The position numbers and the translations under genes were made by a program. 5,963 nt of DNA from Oscillospiraceae bacterium (lineage in GTDB: Bacteria; Bacillota; Clostridia; Oscillospirales; Ruminococcaceae). The stretch covers positions 1 through 5,963 of the forward strand of contig JAFTNX010000067.1 in the NCBI GenBank assembly GCA_017451665.1. Reading direction: 5' to 3'. Below, piece after piece: positions 4,507 through 5,963 of the stretch (its first letter is position 1; every line of letters starts with the position of its first letter). Below the pieces are notes generated by a model. That model was not told where the DNA came from, made no database searches, and worked only from the letters and a program-made list of their open reading frames with translations.

Positions 4507-5768
4507 TGAAAATTAAGAAGATTATCTCTGCTTTGTCAGTGCTTGCACTTGCAGTAACTTCCCTTTCAACAACAGCTTTTGCTGACGTTGAAGTAGATGG
4601 TGGCTATGACTACGACCGTTTCAGAGGAAAAAATGTTACCCTTCAGGTTTATAACTGGGGTGAATATATCTCCGACGGCTCAGACGGCTCACTTGACGTT
4701 ATCGGCGAATTTGAAAAGCTTACAGGTATCGACGTGGAATACTCCACCTTCCCTTCAAACGAGGATATGTATTCTGTCCTTAAAAGCGGAAGAAGCCAGT
4801 ATGATATTATTATCCCGTCAGACTATATGATTGGTAAGCTTATCGAAGAGGATATGCTGGAAAAAATCAATTTCGATAACGTTCCGAATTTTACAAAATA
4901 CTGCGATAAGAAATTCTTGAATCCTGAATACGACCCTACAAATGAATACTCAGCACCTTATACATGGGGTACAGTTTGTATTCTCTACGACGCATCAAGA
5001 ATTGATGAGGAAATCACAAGCTGGGCGTCACTCTGGGACGAAAAATACAGTGGTCAGATTCTGATGTTCAATAACCCTCGTGACGCAATGGCAATTGCAC
5101 TTATCAGACTTGGTTATTCACTTAACACAACTGACGAAAAGGAACTCAAAGAGGCTGCTGACCTGCTTATTGAACAGAAACCTCTTGTTCAGGCGTATGT
5201 AATGGACGAGGTTTACGACAAAATGGGAAATTCCAACGCCTTTATCGCACCTTATTATGTAGGTGACTCATACTGGATTATGGAAACAAACCCTGACCTT
5301 GCAGTGTGTATTCCAGAAGAAGGCACAAACCTTTTTGCTGACGCAATGTGTATTCCTAAGAATCCTAACCTTGACTCAAATAATGACGAAAAGCGTAAGG
5401 AAGCGCAAATCAAAAAGGAAGCTGCCGAGATGTTTATAAACTATATGTATGAAACTCAGGTAGCTCTTGAAAATATCGAATATATCTGCTATTCAACACC
5501 ACACACAGGTGCTTATGCACTCCTTGACGAAGAGGTAAGAAACGACCCGTTCCTGTATCCATCTGATGAATTTATCACAGAAAAAACCGAGGCGTATGTA
5601 AATCTTCCTCAGGAAACAAACAGATATATGGACCAGCTGTGGACTGAAATAAAAATTTCAGGCGACCAGAATAAATGGGCATTCCCACTTATGCTCGTAG
5701 CCTGCGTAGCTATTTCAGTATTTACAATTGTAAGACGTTTCATCAAAAAGCGTAAAGACAATATGTAG
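4506..5768 (+). CDS. potD: Polyamine-binding protein PotD with C-terminal membrane anchor
   Basis: The extracellular substrate-binding protein of the importer, 420 residues against about 350 in E. coli PotD. Residues 1-26 are a signal peptide ending AFA before Asp27, fitting signal peptidase I; there is no lipobox cysteine. The binding-protein fold covers about 44-385: VTLQVYNWGEYI (44-55) with ligand-contacting Trp51/Glu53/Tyr54 by family analogy, DIIIPSDYMI (100-109), SWASLWDEKYSG (172-183), FNNPRDAMAIAL (188-199), EEGTNLFADAMCIP (271-284) and STPHTGA (330-336). A hydrophobic helix (about 391-409) and a basic tail RRFIKKRKDNM (410-420) follow after only a few residues. This predicts an outside-facing protein held by a C-terminal membrane helix, unlike the lipid anchor usual in Gram-positive bacteria. 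It is last in the operon and overlaps potC by one base. Polyamine is the likely ligand, but spermidine versus putrescine cannot be decided. Confidence 0.9.
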   Translation: MKIKKIISALSVLALAVTSLSTTAFADVEVDGGYDYDRFRGKNVTLQVYNWGEYISDGSDGSLDVIGEFEKLTGIDVEYSTFPSNEDMYSVLKSGRSQYDIIIPSDYMIGKLIEEDMLEKINFDNVPNFTKYCDKKFLNPEYDPTNEYSAPYTWGTVCILYDASRIDEEITSWASLWDEKYSGQILMFNNPRDAMAIALIRLGYSLNTTDEKELKEAADLLIEQKPLVQAYVMDEVYDKMGNSNAFIAPYYVGDSYWIMETNPDLAVCIPEEGTNLFADAMCIPKNPNLDSNNDEKRKEAQIKKEAAEMFINYMYETQVALENIEYICYSTPHTGAYALLDEEVRNDPFLYPSDEFITEKTEAYVNLPQETNRYMDQLWTEIKISGDQNKWAFPLMLVACVAISVFTIVRRFIKKRKDNM

Positions 5769-5780
5769 CAATTGATAATT

Positions 5781-5808
5781 AAAGGCTTGGAGAAATCCAA
5801 GCCTTTTT
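5781..5808 (+). terminator. Rho-independent terminator of the pot operon
   Basis: A perfect 11-bp stem (5781-5791 with 5796-5806) closes on a GAAA tetraloop (5792-5795) and ends in TTTTT (5804-5808), followed by a further AT-rich stretch. It starts 12 nt after the potD stop. Read on the minus strand the hairpin is followed by only TTTAATTAT, so it may also weakly stop the convergent gene. Confidence 0.92.
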
Positions 5809-5833
5809 ATTTTATCTTTATGGTCAGATGTTC

Positions 5834-5963
5834 CTACATCCTTAAAAAGTAAACAGAAAAACCAACTGCTGTAAGAAGTAAAAGTATTCCAAATATACAC
5901 GTTGCTACAATACCCTCTTTTTTTAACTTCGGATTTTCAAACATCCAACCCAAAAGTGCTAAA
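5834..5963 (-). CDS. C-terminal end of an unidentified membrane protein (partial)
   Basis: An open frame enters from the right edge and ends at TAG (5836-5834), giving 42 residues. It reads LALLGWMFENPKLKKEG, then a hydrophobic helix IVATCIFGILLLLTAVGFSV (18-37), then YFLRM. The pattern of a short basic loop followed by one clear membrane helix and the protein end looks like real protein rather than chance translation. Its stop lies 26 nt from the pot terminator hairpin, as expected for convergent genes. The family cannot be named from this fragment. Confidence is limited because only a short piece is visible and the start is outside the window. Confidence 0.6.
   Translation of the reverse strand, partial: LALLGWMFENPKLKKEGIVATCIFGILLLLTAVGFSVYFLRM

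Noticed and set aside
4597..4830. Second-frame open frame inside potD
   Set aside because: It overlaps the PotD ligand-binding domain on the same strand in another frame, and its translation has no protein-like pattern.
1793..5768. Importer for iron, sulfate, thiamine or opines rather than polyamines
   Set aside because: Two separate PotB- and PotC-type permeases, the PotC SIDDFVISYFTAGG and TLPITIYS motifs, and the YNWGEYI start of the binding protein together point to the polyamine class, although the exact amine is unproven.

Overview
The window reads as ordinary chromosome from a low-GC Gram-positive bacterium of the class Clostridia, probably Ruminococcaceae/Oscillospiraceae-like. The reasons are AT-rich intergenic DNA, strong AGGAGG-type ribosome binding sites, textbook sigma-A promoters, rho-independent terminators with U-runs, and a lipoprotein with a Lys/Asp-rich linker. 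The taxonomic placement is inference; there is no rRNA or other marker gene.

Layout. (1) Positions 1-367, minus strand: the first 122 codons of a fold-III PLP decarboxylase, best called diaminopimelate decarboxylase (lysA), running off the left edge. (2) Positions 368-542: a compact divergent promoter region with two back-to-back sigma-A promoters, both with 17-bp spacers and extended -10 elements. (3) Positions 543-1400, plus strand: a secreted lipoprotein of unknown function, closed by a strong terminator (1413-1454). (4) Positions 1455-1792: a non-coding region of about 340 bp holding TTAAC-type repeats, a run of A/T-tracts phased at about 10 bp, a TTGACA promoter, and a leader of about 108 nt that can fold into three small hairpins. 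(5) Positions 1793-5768, plus strand: a complete potABCD polyamine (spermidine/putrescine) ABC importer operon. The potA-potB gap is 27 nt, potB/potC overlap by ATGA and potC/potD by TGATG; an 11-bp GAAA-loop terminator follows (5781-5808). (6) Positions 5834-5963, minus strand: the last 42 codons of an unidentified membrane protein, convergent with the pot operon.

How the genes work together. PotA is the cytoplasmic ATPase, PotB and PotC form the transmembrane pathway, and PotD captures the polyamine outside the membrane. PotD is the unusual member. It has a cleavable signal peptide without a lipobox and a C-terminal transmembrane helix with a basic tail, so it appears to be anchored at its C-terminus rather than by lipidation. 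Several positions expected to contact polyamine also differ from E. coli PotD.

I found no undescribed multi-gene system, mobile element, CRISPR array or RNA gene. The points most worth following are the PotD anchor, the phased-tract promoter region with its structured leader, and the uncharacterised lipoprotein.
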